Of a DNA stretch of 12,429 nt, positions 1-6,562 are shown piece by piece. The notes beneath the pieces were generated by a model. That model saw only the letters and a program-made list of their open reading frames with translations, searched no databases and was not told where the DNA came from. Location of the stretch: positions 1 through 12,429 of the forward strand of contig JBPCOI010000071.1 of the NCBI GenBank assembly GCA_051000395.1. The letters are read 5' to 3'. The stretch comes from JBPCOI01 sp051000395. GTDB taxonomy: Bacteria; Actinomycetota; Actinomycetes; Mycobacteriales; Jatrophihabitantaceae. Position 1 is the stretch's first letter. Each line of letters opens with the position of its first letter. A program made the translations under genes and the position numbers.

Positions 1-14
1 CCCACCCTGGCGGT

Positions 15-82
15 CCCCCCCTGCAAGGGGGGCGGTTTGGGGCTCTTGTCCCCCCCCCCCTCCCCGCCCGTGTAGCCGGGCG
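15..82 (-). terminator. Possible GC-rich terminator region downstream of the secreted protein gene
   Basis: Past the stop at 90-92, reading leftward, there is first a 6-bp stem (65-70 with 77-82, 6-nt loop). Next comes a run of 11 C at 50-60, then a second hairpin of C15-C20 with G27-G32 around CTGCAA. No U-tract follows on the minus strand, so this would be an atypical actinobacterial terminator. The C-rich runs could also be assembly-sensitive sequence near the window edge. Confidence 0.35.
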
Positions 83-89
83 CTCGCGC

Positions 90-2255
90 TCAGCCGAGCG
101 TGACCGCCGTGTCGTCGATCAGGAACGACGTGGCCAGGGAGGCATCCTCCCGGCCCGTCCACTTGATCGACACGGTCTTGCCCGCGAACGAGGACAGGTT
201 GACCGAGTACAGCGCGTATCCGGTTCCCTGGTTGACGTTCGAGAGCGTCTGCACCGTGGTGCCGCCGACCGTGATCGTCAGCGTGTCGTACGGGTAGGAC
301 GTCCCCTCCTGGCTGTCGATCCACGCGTAGTAGCTCAGCGTCGCCTTGCAGCCGGCCGGGATGCTCACCGTCTGCGCCAGCGTGTCGGTGTGCACGCTGC
401 CGTAGCCGTCCAGCCACGCGTAGCCCACGCCGGTGCGCGAGTACATCCCGTCAGTGTTGATCACACTGCTGCTGGCCGACCAGTTCGCCGAACCGGACTC
501 GAAGCCCGGGTTCTTGAACAGCTGGCCGCTGCAACCGCCGCCGGCGGCCGAGATCGTCCAGGTGAACGACGTGCTACCGGACGCGCCGGTGTTGTCGGTC
601 GCCTTCGCGGTTACCGAGTAGGTGGCCGCCGTGGTGGGCGTGCCCGAGATCAGGCCCTTCGACGCGTTGAGCGACAGACCCGCCGGCAACCCGGTGGCGC
701 TGTAGGTCAGCGTCGTGCCCGAACCGGAGTCCGACGCGTGCAGCTGCAGGCTCGTCGCCGTGCCCACCGTCCCGGACTGGTTGCCCGGGTTCGTGACGGT
801 GACGGTGTTGCCACCGCCGCCGGCGGACGAGATCGTCCAGGTGAACGACGTGCTACCGGACGCGCCGGTGTTGTCGGTGGCCTTCGCGGTCACCGAGTAG
901 GTGGCCGCCGTGGTGGGCGTGCCCGAGATCAGGCCCGTCGACGCGTTGAGCGACAGTCCCGCCGGTAGCCCGGTGGCGCTGTAGGTCAGCGTCGTGCCCG
1001 AACCGGAGTCCGACGCGTGTAGCTGCAGGCTCGTCGCCGTGCCCACCTTGCCGCTCTGGTTTCCGGGGTTGGTGACGGTGACCGTGTTGCTGCTACCCCC
1101 GCCGACGATCGGGTGGGTGATGGCGCAGGCGTTGGTGTCATTCGACCAGCTGCCCTGCTCGGCGAACGTGCCGGTGGCGAAGGTGACGTTGGCCGCGGCG
1201 CCGACTCCGGAGCTCTTGTACGCGCACTCGTCGGAGTTTTCCTGGCCGTTGTAGGAGCTGCCGGTGTGGTTCGTCCAGCCGCCTGCCGGGTTGGTGTCCG
1301 ACATCATCTCGTGCCACTCGTGGCCCAGGCTCATCGTCCAGCCGTCGAGGGTGCCCGCGCTGCCGGCGTTGACGAAGTTCTGGCCGCAGCCCTGGCCGGA
1401 GTCGATGTTGTAGGGCTGGTTGCTGAATGCGATGTCGCCGTAGTTGGACGAGACCGGTCCGCCGGTCAGCGTGCTGTCACCGTTGTAGTCGTGCCACGCG
1501 CAGTACTGACCCTGGTAGTTGTCCGGGTTGGTGCCGTGCGGGGACATGATCACGTAGTAGGAGTTGCGGTTGGCCGCCGCGCTCGTGTTGCCGAAGTGTC
1601 CCGCCGCGTTGACCGCCTCGACGCCGAGCTGGTGCCCGGTGGCCGCGCTCGGGGACGCGCCGGAGTTGTCGTACCAGACGCCGGCGAGCACACCGCCGGC
1701 CTGGTAGGGCACGAAGTTGGCATTGGACGGGCAGCTTGTCGCGCCGGAAGCCACGTTCGGACCGTCGCACCACTGCGTCAGGTCCGCCGACCAGCGCTCG
1801 TTACCGGTACCGATGCCCTTGAACATCTCCTGTGCCACCGGCGCGGCAGCCGACGGGTCGCCGGAGAAGGTCAGGTCCCCGTTGCCGTTGGTGCTCGACG
1901 TCCCCCATTGGTTGCCGTAGAAGACCAGGTAGACCTTGTTCTTCGCGCCGCTCTGCACACCGATGCCGTCGATGCCGCCGCCGTAGGACAGCGTCTCCGG
2001 GCCGGTGGCCGCGTTGGGAGATGCGTGCTGCGCCGCCCACTTCTGCATCTTGTGATTCACCCCGACGGTCGGCATCACGCCGTGCCGGTAGGAGTGGCCG
2101 TAGGCCGGTGAATAGGGATTGGTGACACCGGACGAAGCCGGTGCCGGGGACGCGGACGCGGCGGTGCTGGCGACCATGCTGCCAGCAGTCAGCGCCCCCG
2201 CCGCGCACAGTCCGAGGATCGCGACACGGCGCCGCGATCGGGAGGACATCGTCAT
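90..2255 (-). CDS. Secreted multidomain protein: HExxE domain, two putative Ig repeats, C-terminal beta-sandwich-like domain
   Basis: Exported protein of 721 aa; activity unproven. Residues 1-36 form a Sec signal peptide: basic MSSRSRRR, hydrophobic core, Ala-rich cleavage region near ASA-S. The domain at about 45-385 carries GHEWHEMMSD (H312, E313, E316, D320) followed by NGQENSDEC (339-344). This resembles secreted proteins with an HExxExxTDP...EIGDxC pattern (PHI-1/EXORDIUM-like relatives), recalled from memory. It is HExxE, not the HExxH of classical zincins, so metalloprotease activity is only a guess. Six cysteines here (163, 175, 252, 290, 344, 377) suggest disulfides. Residues 390-482 and 483-574 are putative Ig repeats (He_PIG type, LPAGLSLNAS..GLISGTP). 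Residues 575-721 start with NPGFESG..NW, typical of carbohydrate-binding-like jelly-roll modules, with a C575/C636 pair. The ATG at 2255 has AAAGGAA 7 nt upstream; a second ATG lies two codons in. The gene is divergent from a TrmB-type regulator. Confidence 0.9.
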   Translation of the reverse strand: MTMSSRSRRRVAILGLCAAGALTAGSMVASTAASASPAPASSGVTNPYSPAYGHSYRHGVMPTVGVNHKMQKWAAQHASPNAATGPETLSYGGGIDGIGVQSGAKNKVYLVFYGNQWGTSSTNGNGDLTFSGDPSAAAPVAQEMFKGIGTGNERWSADLTQWCDGPNVASGATSCPSNANFVPYQAGGVLAGVWYDNSGASPSAATGHQLGVEAVNAAGHFGNTSAAANRNSYYVIMSPHGTNPDNYQGQYCAWHDYNGDSTLTGGPVSSNYGDIAFSNQPYNIDSGQGCGQNFVNAGSAGTLDGWTMSLGHEWHEMMSDTNPAGGWTNHTGSSYNGQENSDECAYKSSGVGAAANVTFATGTFAEQGSWSNDTNACAITHPIVGGGSSNTVTVTNPGNQSGKVGTATSLQLHASDSGSGTTLTYSATGLPAGLSLNASTGLISGTPTTAATYSVTAKATDNTGASGSTSFTWTISSAGGGGNTVTVTNPGNQSGTVGTATSLQLHASDSGSGTTLTYSATGLPAGLSLNASKGLISGTPTTAATYSVTAKATDNTGASGSTSFTWTISAAGGGCSGQLFKNPGFESGSANWSASSSVINTDGMYSRTGVGYAWLDGYGSVHTDTLAQTVSIPAGCKATLSYYAWIDSQEGTSYPYDTLTITVGGTTVQTLSNVNQGTGYALYSVNLSSFAGKTVSIKWTGREDASLATSFLIDDTAVTLG
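534..1088 (-). repeat. Tandem 279-bp duplication encoding two near-identical Ig domains
   Basis: Two in-frame copies of 93 codons (810-1088 and 534-809) encode residues 390-482 and 483-574 of the secreted protein. The proteins differ at only three places that I can see: K/T at 403/496, T/K at 440/533 and S/A near the end. Some differences are silent; one Leu is CTA in one copy and TTG in the other. The period was read from the shared stretch at 551 and 830. Near-identity suggests recent duplication or gene conversion, so unequal crossover could change copy number. Confidence 0.9.
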
Positions 2256-2300
2256 CGGGCAGTTCCTTTCGGGCTGGAGACCGGGACTGGTGGGACCCGA

Positions 2301-2326
2301 GTGTCACCACTTCGTTGTGGTGACAC
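2301..2326. promoter_or_regulatory. Perfect 10-bp inverted repeat, candidate operator or 5'-UTR hairpin
   Basis: The arms GTGTCACCAC (2301-2310) and GTGGTGACAC (2317-2326) are perfect inverted copies around the 6-nt spacer TTCGTT. The site begins just downstream of the predicted start point (about 2328) of the secreted protein gene and lies about 130 bp upstream of the TrmB-type regulator. It sits between divergent genes, so it is not a terminator. A repressor bound here would block the leftward promoter. As RNA it would form a hairpin at the very 5' end of the leftward message. The neighbouring regulator is the obvious candidate ligand, by inference only. Confidence 0.6.
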
Positions 2327-2334
2327 AAGCCACA

Positions 2335-2363
2335 ACCGTAGGCGGGAGCCCACCACCCGTCAA
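2335..2363 (-). promoter_or_regulatory. Predicted sigma-70-type promoter of the secreted protein gene
   Basis: Reading the minus strand, a -35 box TTGACG (2363-2358) is followed by exactly 17 bp and a -10 box TACGGT (2340-2335). This fits the housekeeping promoter pattern (TTGACA / TANNNT). The predicted start point is near 2328, giving a 5' UTR of about 73 nt before the ATG at 2255. It is the best promoter match in the window. Confidence 0.65.
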
Positions 2364-2439
2364 TGCTTCGGCAGGCGTTATTCGAGGCAGCCTTCGGCCC
2401 GGATGAGGCTTCCCTGCAAGGCATTTCACAGGCTGTGGG

Positions 2440-2445
2440 GATACT
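2440..2445 (+). promoter_or_regulatory. Possible -10 box of the TrmB-type regulator (near-leaderless transcript)
   Basis: GATACT matches the -10 pattern at four of six positions and ends 9 nt before the ATG at 2455. Initiation 7-10 nt downstream would give a leaderless or almost leaderless mRNA, which is common in actinobacteria. No convincing -35 box was seen. The short palindrome CACAG-G-CTGTG (2427-2437) overlaps the spacer region. Confidence 0.3.
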
Positions 2446-2454
2446 GTGCAGGCC

Positions 2455-3297
2455 ATGATCGAATCGGGGCTGAGCCATGCTGCGCTGATCGAGCTCGGGC
2501 TGAGCAGCTACGAGGCGAAGGCCTACCTGGCGCTGATCCAGCGCGAGAGTTTCACGGCGGCCGAGCTTGCGACGCTGGCCCGGATCCCCCGCCAGCGCAG
2601 CTACGACGTGCTCGCCGGCCTGGTCGCCAAGAGCCTGGCGCGAGACCTGCCCGGCTCGGTCAGCCGGTACGCCGCGCTGTCGCCGGACGCGGCCGTCGAG
2701 CGGCTGCTGTCGATCCGGCGCGGCGCCTTGCACGAACTCGAGGCCAGCTCGCGGAAGCTGGCCAGCCAGCTGCATACCGTGTGGGCCGCCGGGCGTGAGG
2801 AGGACGCGCCGCTGGAGTTCACCGAGGTGCTGCGGGAGCCGTCGCTGCTCGCCGAGCGGTTCCACGACCTGCAGGCGCGCGCGCAACGTCAACTGCTGAC
2901 CTTCTCCAAACCCCCGTACGTGGTCGTAAACAACACCATCGGGCTGGCCGCCACCAAGCGAGTCGCGCGCCGGGGCGGCGACGTGCGCAGTATCTACGAG
3001 CGCTCACTGCTCGACGAAACGCGCCTGGTCGAGGAGACGTGGCGCTTCATGCGGGCCGGTGAGCAGGCCCGGGTCGTAGACGCGGTCCCGATGAAGATGT
3101 GCCTCGTCGATCATCGCCGGGTCCTGTTCTCCCTCACCGACCCGGCCGCCGGCAGGCTGACCGCCACCAACATCCTCATCGACCACCAGGCGATGGCGCA
3201 GAGCATGACGATGGCCTTCGAGCTGCTCTGGCACAGCGCCACCCCGTTCGAAGCGATGAGCGAGGCTCCCCGCGCCGCTACCCGACGATCACGGTGA
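2455..3297 (+). CDS. TrmB-type winged-helix transcriptional regulator
   Basis: DNA-binding regulator of 280 aa. The N-terminal region (residues about 8-75) reads LIELGLSSYEAKAYLALI, then TAAELATLARIPR and SYDVLAGLVAKSLA, the hallmark of the TrmB family winged helix. A charged helical linker follows (about 80-110). The C-terminal region (about 115-265) has the family's effector-domain features: ARVVDAVPMKMCLVDHRRVLFSL, then TNILIDHQAMA and FELLWHSATPF. Archaeal TrmB proteins sense sugars; the ligand of actinobacterial members is usually unknown. ATG 2455 was chosen because the conserved domain begins soon after. GTG 2446 (three codons upstream, GGGGA 4 nt before it) is an alternative. The gene is divergent from the secreted protein gene with a palindrome between them, so that gene is its likely target. 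Its 3' end overlaps the convergent lipoprotein gene by 20 bp. Confidence 0.88.
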   Translation: MIESGLSHAALIELGLSSYEAKAYLALIQRESFTAAELATLARIPRQRSYDVLAGLVAKSLARDLPGSVSRYAALSPDAAVERLLSIRRGALHELEASSRKLASQLHTVWAAGREEDAPLEFTEVLREPSLLAERFHDLQARAQRQLLTFSKPPYVVVNNTIGLAATKRVARRGGDVRSIYERSLLDETRLVEETWRFMRAGEQARVVDAVPMKMCLVDHRRVLFSLTDPAAGRLTATNILIDHQAMAQSMTMAFELLWHSATPFEAMSEAPRAATRRSR

Positions 3298-3793
3298 GCC
3301 GGAAGCGGGCCTGATCGGGGGCGCACCGCAGCGCCTCGCCGCACGAGCGGCGCATCGCGCTGATCGTGGCACTTCCCGGGGCAACCGCGGCGAAGCGCTC
3401 GCTCACCGTGCCGCACCCCCCGCCCGGCGGGCAGCGGTTCGGCGAGGGCGTCGCCACGGCGCTCGGCGCCAGCGCCCGCACCGAATCCGAGGACGGCGCC
3501 GCGAAGATCCAGTAGGTGCCGTCGAGACTCACCAGCAGTTGCGTGCCGCGAGCGACCCGGACGGACGTCCCGTTTGCGTGCGGGCCCAGCGAGACCGTGG
3601 TGCCCGCCGGCGCCGACGCGGACCCGCCGCTCGCCGCGGGTGTGCTGGCGCCCCCGGTGGGCGGCTGGCCGGGGCTGTCGGTCACGGCGGGCAGTCCGCT
3701 GCTCGTGCCGCGCCCGGCAGGCGCGGACGACGAGCAGCCGGCGATCAGGACGCACCCCGCGACGACCGGCAGCACCGTTCTGGCGATCAGCAT
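3278..3793 (-). CDS. Small secreted lipoprotein with a C-terminal beta-rich domain
   Basis: Predicted lipoprotein of 171 aa. Residues 1-19 are a hydrophobic signal ending in a lipobox (I17-A18-G19-C20), so the mature N-terminus should be a lipidated Cys20 on the outer face of the membrane. Residues 21-65 are a Ser/Gly/Ala/Pro linker. The domain at 66-171 has beta-rich features and four cysteines (121, 127, 151, 157). The pattern VARGTQLLVSL..GTYWIF...FAAVAPGSATISAMRRS...ARFRLTVIV loosely recalls chagasin-like (I42) inhibitor folds or other Ig-like domains, but I would not name it. ATG 3793 is preferred over GTG 3811 because GGGAG sits 6 nt before it. The gene follows the DUF4012 gene after 164 bp on the same strand, with a palindrome in the gap. 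Its end overlaps the convergent TrmB-type gene by 20 bp. Confidence 0.8.
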   Translation of the reverse strand: MLIARTVLPVVAGCVLIAGCSSSAPAGRGTSSGLPAVTDSPGQPPTGGASTPAASGGSASAPAGTTVSLGPHANGTSVRVARGTQLLVSLDGTYWIFAAPSSDSVRALAPSAVATPSPNRCPPGGGCGTVSERFAAVAPGSATISAMRRSCGEALRCAPDQARFRLTVIVG

Positions 3794-3799
3794 GAACCA

Positions 3800-3804
3800 C
3801 TCCC
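3800..3804 (-). promoter_or_regulatory. Shine-Dalgarno that decides the lipoprotein start
   Basis: GGGAG on the minus strand lies 6 nt before ATG 3793. The upstream in-frame GTG at 3811 has no comparable site, so the shorter 171-aa product is preferred. Confidence 0.6.
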
Positions 3805-3828
3805 GGGTCACGATTCTGTTCGGACGCG

Positions 3829-3845
3829 CGTCTACCGCGTAGACG
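3829..3845. promoter_or_regulatory. Perfect 7-bp inverted repeat upstream of the lipoprotein gene
   Basis: CGTCTAC and GTAGACG flank a 3-nt centre (CGC), 36 bp upstream of the lipoprotein ATG and 113 bp past the DUF4012 stop. It may be an operator for the lipoprotein gene. As RNA, the 3-nt loop with 7-bp stem could instead act as an intrinsic stop or processing hairpin after DUF4012; no U-tract follows. Confidence 0.4.
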
Positions 3846-3957
3846 AGGTCGGCGCCGGCCGGGGTTGCAGCCGGTGGGCAGCTGAGCGTATCGGCGGCGG
3901 CTGTCGCGCCTCGGCGAGCGGTGGTGCCCGCGTCGCGTCCGCGGTGGGGCGCAGCGC

Positions 3958-5772
3958 TCAGCCGCAGGGCTGGCTATAGGCCGTGACGGCCAGCGGCGTG
4001 ACCCCGGGCTGGCGCCAGATGAGCGGTGCGCCGACACCGCCGGGCTCCTGCAGGTGGAACACGATCGTCTGCGTCGTGCCGCGCGGCAGTTCCAGGTCCA
4101 TCCGGAAGATCGGATGACCGAGATCGTGCTGGACGTTGGCCGTCGAGGGGCTGCCGTTGAGGGTGACGCTGAGCAACTGCGCGCCGGCGGTCGCGTAGTA
4201 GTCGAGCAGCGTGCGGTTGTCGCCCGGCTTCACGCCCGGCGGCTGGTTCTTGTCCGAGCGGCCGGTGACGTACGTCGACAGGCCGGTGGCCGGCGCGGTG
4301 TTGGTCAGGGTCAGCGTCGCCAGCACGTCGCGCGTCGAACCGCACCCGCTGCGGTGATAGGTGAGCGTGCGCAACAGGTAGTAGTCCAGCTTGCCGGCCG
4401 CGGCATTGTTGAGGATGGGCGCGACCAGCGGCTGCGCGTCCTGCGGGATCGCCCCGGCGTAGGACGTCTGGCCGATCAGCCTTTCCAGCGCAGGGTCCGA
4501 GCTCCACGCGAGCAGCCGCTGTGCCTCGGAGGCCTGCACCATCGCGCGGGCCAGTGCCAGCGCGTTGCCGCTGCCGCTGGTGAGTCGCTTGGACGAGGCC
4601 TTGAGCACCGAGACGAGGAACGCCTTGCGCTGCGCGGTATTGCTGAAGATCGAGTACTCGTCGCGCTCGGTGAGGGCGACGATGTTCTGCGAGGTGATCA
4701 CCTGACCGCTCGGCAGCGCGGCCGGCCCGGTCGCGCCGAGGAAGTAGCCGAGCGCGGTGGGGTCCAGGGCAAGCGCTCCGTCGACGTGCTCCCCGCTGAC
4801 CTTCTCCCACATCGCCGCCCAGATCCGCGCGGCGTACGGGAAGTTCGGGCTCGCGTTGGAGTCGACGAAGGAGCTGGTCGGGGCCGAGGCGCCATACGCG
4901 CTGTCGTAGCCGGGGCCGAAGTCGAGGCCGGTGGTCACGCTCTGGCCGGTCGCGGCCGGAAGGAGCGTCGCGTCGCTGTCGAAGTGCGTAAAGGTGATCT
5001 TGCCGTGGTCGGCGACGACGATCGCGAACGCGCCGGGCAACCCACCGGTCCCGCGCAACTCGGCCTCGTTCTGCAGCCCGACGAAGTAGCGCTTCGGGCC
5101 GTCGGCACCGAGCATCGGGGGCAGCACGGTGGCGGCGCGCGCCGCGGCGTCGACGTAGCCGCTGATGGCGTGCAGCTGCGCCGAGAGCTTGCTTCGCGCG
5201 CTGTCCACCTGCGAGAGCCAGGTACCGCTGGGCAGCGCGTCGATGCGCCTGGTCGCCGCGTCGAGCAGCCGAGCCGAGGCCTGCAAGCGGGGACGAGCCG
5301 CCGAGAGCGCCGTGAGATCGATGCTGTCACCGGTGCGCCGCAGCTTCGCCGGATCCAGCGTGTTCGCCACGTTGAGCAGCTCGGGTACTCCGCGTGAGCC
5401 GATCTGATCACCGGCGGCCAGGCTCCCGCGAACGCTGGCTACCGGCTCGCCGAAGTACGGGATCTGCGCGGCCAGCCACCAGGCCGGCCCGGTGCTCAGC
5501 CGGTGGGCGCTGTGCGCGAGCGACGGGATATCACGGGCCATCGACACCGCTTGGCTGACATGGCCCTGGGACACCAGGAACTTCACCTGCTGCAGCTGGG
5601 CCTCGAGGGTACGGGCCCGCTGCGCGGCGAGCAGGCCGGTGACGACGATCCATACCGCGCCGAGCAGGATCAGCCCGCCCAGTGCGACGAGCACGCGCCG
5701 GCGCAGCTTGCCGCTCGCCCGTATGTAGCGCCAGCGGGTGTCCAGCCGGGAGACCAGGCGGTTGCCGCTCAT
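3958..5772 (-). CDS. DUF4012 domain membrane-anchored envelope protein
   Basis: Protein of 604 aa with a basic N-terminus, one membrane segment (about 27-49) and a large extracytoplasmic remainder. Residues 50-70 look helical. The DUF4012 region is recognisable at about 225-375: RYFVGLQNEAELRGTGGLPG (228-247), then DSNASPNFPYAARIWAAMW and VDGALALDPTALGYFLG. The C-terminal part (about 460-604) looks beta-rich, with a possible C477/C603 disulfide. The family is common in actinobacterial polysaccharide loci, but I know of no established biochemical function. The position next to a BY-kinase and a sortase substrate supports a role in polymer export or attachment, by inference. ATG 5772 is the first start in the open frame but lacks a strong Shine-Dalgarno. 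The gene lies 71 bp after the LAXTG gene, close enough for cotranscription. Confidence 0.85.
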   Translation of the reverse strand: MSGNRLVSRLDTRWRYIRASGKLRRRVLVALGGLILLGAVWIVVTGLLAAQRARTLEAQLQQVKFLVSQGHVSQAVSMARDIPSLAHSAHRLSTGPAWWLAAQIPYFGEPVASVRGSLAAGDQIGSRGVPELLNVANTLDPAKLRRTGDSIDLTALSAARPRLQASARLLDAATRRIDALPSGTWLSQVDSARSKLSAQLHAISGYVDAAARAATVLPPMLGADGPKRYFVGLQNEAELRGTGGLPGAFAIVVADHGKITFTHFDSDATLLPAATGQSVTTGLDFGPGYDSAYGASAPTSSFVDSNASPNFPYAARIWAAMWEKVSGEHVDGALALDPTALGYFLGATGPAALPSGQVITSQNIVALTERDEYSIFSNTAQRKAFLVSVLKASSKRLTSGSGNALALARAMVQASEAQRLLAWSSDPALERLIGQTSYAGAIPQDAQPLVAPILNNAAAGKLDYYLLRTLTYHRSGCGSTRDVLATLTLTNTAPATGLSTYVTGRSDKNQPPGVKPGDNRTLLDYYATAGAQLLSVTLNGSPSTANVQHDLGHPIFRMDLELPRGTTQTIVFHLQEPGGVGAPLIWRQPGVTPLAVTAYSQPCG

Positions 5773-5843
5773 CAGTGGTGCCGGCTCACGGGCGGGGACG
5801 AGCGCGAGAAGGCAGGGCCGGGCCGCTCAGCGGCGCGGCTGGT

Positions 5844-6416
5844 TCACGCGCGGGCAGCCGACTTGCGGCGCCGGCCGGATGCGGCGAACAACATGCCACC
5901 GCCCAGCAGCGCCGCCGCCAGGATGATCATCGCGGCGATCTCTACCCCGGTGCTCGCCAGGCCACCGCCGCCCCCGCCACCACCGCCGCCACCGCCGCCG
6001 GTGCTGGCGGCGCGGATGTCGAGGGTCAGCGCGCTGATGTCATCCGGCTGGCCGCTCGCGCCGACTCCGACGATCGGCTGGTTGCCCAGCAGGTTCGGCA
6101 CGGTGACCTGAGGGTCGAACGCGCCATTGGCGTTGGTGTGCCCGGTGCCGACGAACGTGCCGCCCGTGGGCGCGTAGTGGCAGGTGTCGTTGCTCGAGTG
6201 CGAGACCGTCCCGCCGATGAAGATCCGGACGTCCTCGTTGGGGTGGTAGGTCGTGCCGGAGACCTCGATGCCCTCTCCGACGAACGGGGTCGTCGTGCTC
6301 ACGGCCAGCGCGGCACAGGTCGACACCGGGTAGGCGGCGGCGGAGCTTGCCGCTCCGACGACGGCGACTGCGATCAACAGCCCCAGTCCTGCGAGAGCAC
6401 AGAGCACTCGGCGCAT
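5844..6416 (-). CDS. LAXTG cell-wall-anchored surface protein (class E sortase substrate type)
   Basis: Surface protein of 190 aa. Residues 1-28 are a signal peptide (MRRVLCALAG.., cleavage near AAA-Y). Residues 29-139 form a small domain with C34 and C79 that contains TTTPFVGEGIEVSGTTYHP and GAFDPQVTVP, a pattern seen in Ig-like surface modules. Residues 140-152 are 13 consecutive glycines. Then comes LASTG (153-157), a hydrophobic stretch (about 159-179) and the basic tail GRRRKSAARA. This is a complete sorting signal of the LAXTG kind used by class E sortases in high-GC Gram-positives; no sortase gene is in the window. ATG 6416 is preferred because GGAGG lies 7 nt upstream; GTG 6437 and ATG 6422 are in-frame alternatives that would overlap or precede that site. 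It sits between the BY-kinase (146 bp upstream) and DUF4012, suggesting an envelope role in the same glycan system. Confidence 0.88.
   Translation of the reverse strand: MRRVLCALAGLGLLIAVAVVGAASSAAAYPVSTCAALAVSTTTPFVGEGIEVSGTTYHPNEDVRIFIGGTVSHSSNDTCHYAPTGGTFVGTGHTNANGAFDPQVTVPNLLGNQPIVGVGASGQPDDISALTLDIRAASTGGGGGGGGGGGGGLASTGVEIAAMIILAAALLGGGMLFAASGRRRKSAARA
5961..5999 (-). repeat. GGN trinucleotide run encoding 13 glycines
   Basis: Thirteen consecutive Gly codons (GGC/GGT/GGG mixture) just before LASTG in the anchored protein. The run is a flexible spacer between the exposed domain and the wall anchor, and a place where slippage could change length in multiples of three. Confidence 0.9.
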
Positions 6417-6423
6417 GGTCATC

Positions 6424-6428
6424 CCTCC
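6424..6428 (-). promoter_or_regulatory. Shine-Dalgarno that decides the LAXTG protein start
   Basis: GGAGG on the minus strand lies 7 nt before ATG 6416. It overlaps the N-terminal codons of the longer GTG 6437 reading, which argues against the longer start. Confidence 0.65.
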
Positions 6429-6562
6429 CGGGTCCACTGAGTCGTGCCGTATCGATCGGACACTACCTCAGACTAACGACATCCGCGCCTCTTCGATACG
6501 AAATCGATCACCACGCCCCCGGCCGTTGGTTACCGCCGCTCGTCCGAGCCCGGACGCTGCGT

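Noticed and set aside
3278..3793. Chagasin (I42) protease inhibitor identity for the lipoprotein
   Set aside because: Only a loose strand pattern fits, and the inhibitory loop motifs could not be assigned.
4054..5397. Plus-strand open frame of 447 codons
   Set aside because: It is antisense to DUF4012, compositionally biased and without motifs.
6448..6509. Two ATCGATC motifs 52 bp apart and a TCGAT-N5-ATCGA inverted repeat upstream of the LAXTG gene
   Set aside because: The motifs are short and partly self-palindromic, and no convincing -35/-10 pair goes with them, so they do not support a regulatory call.
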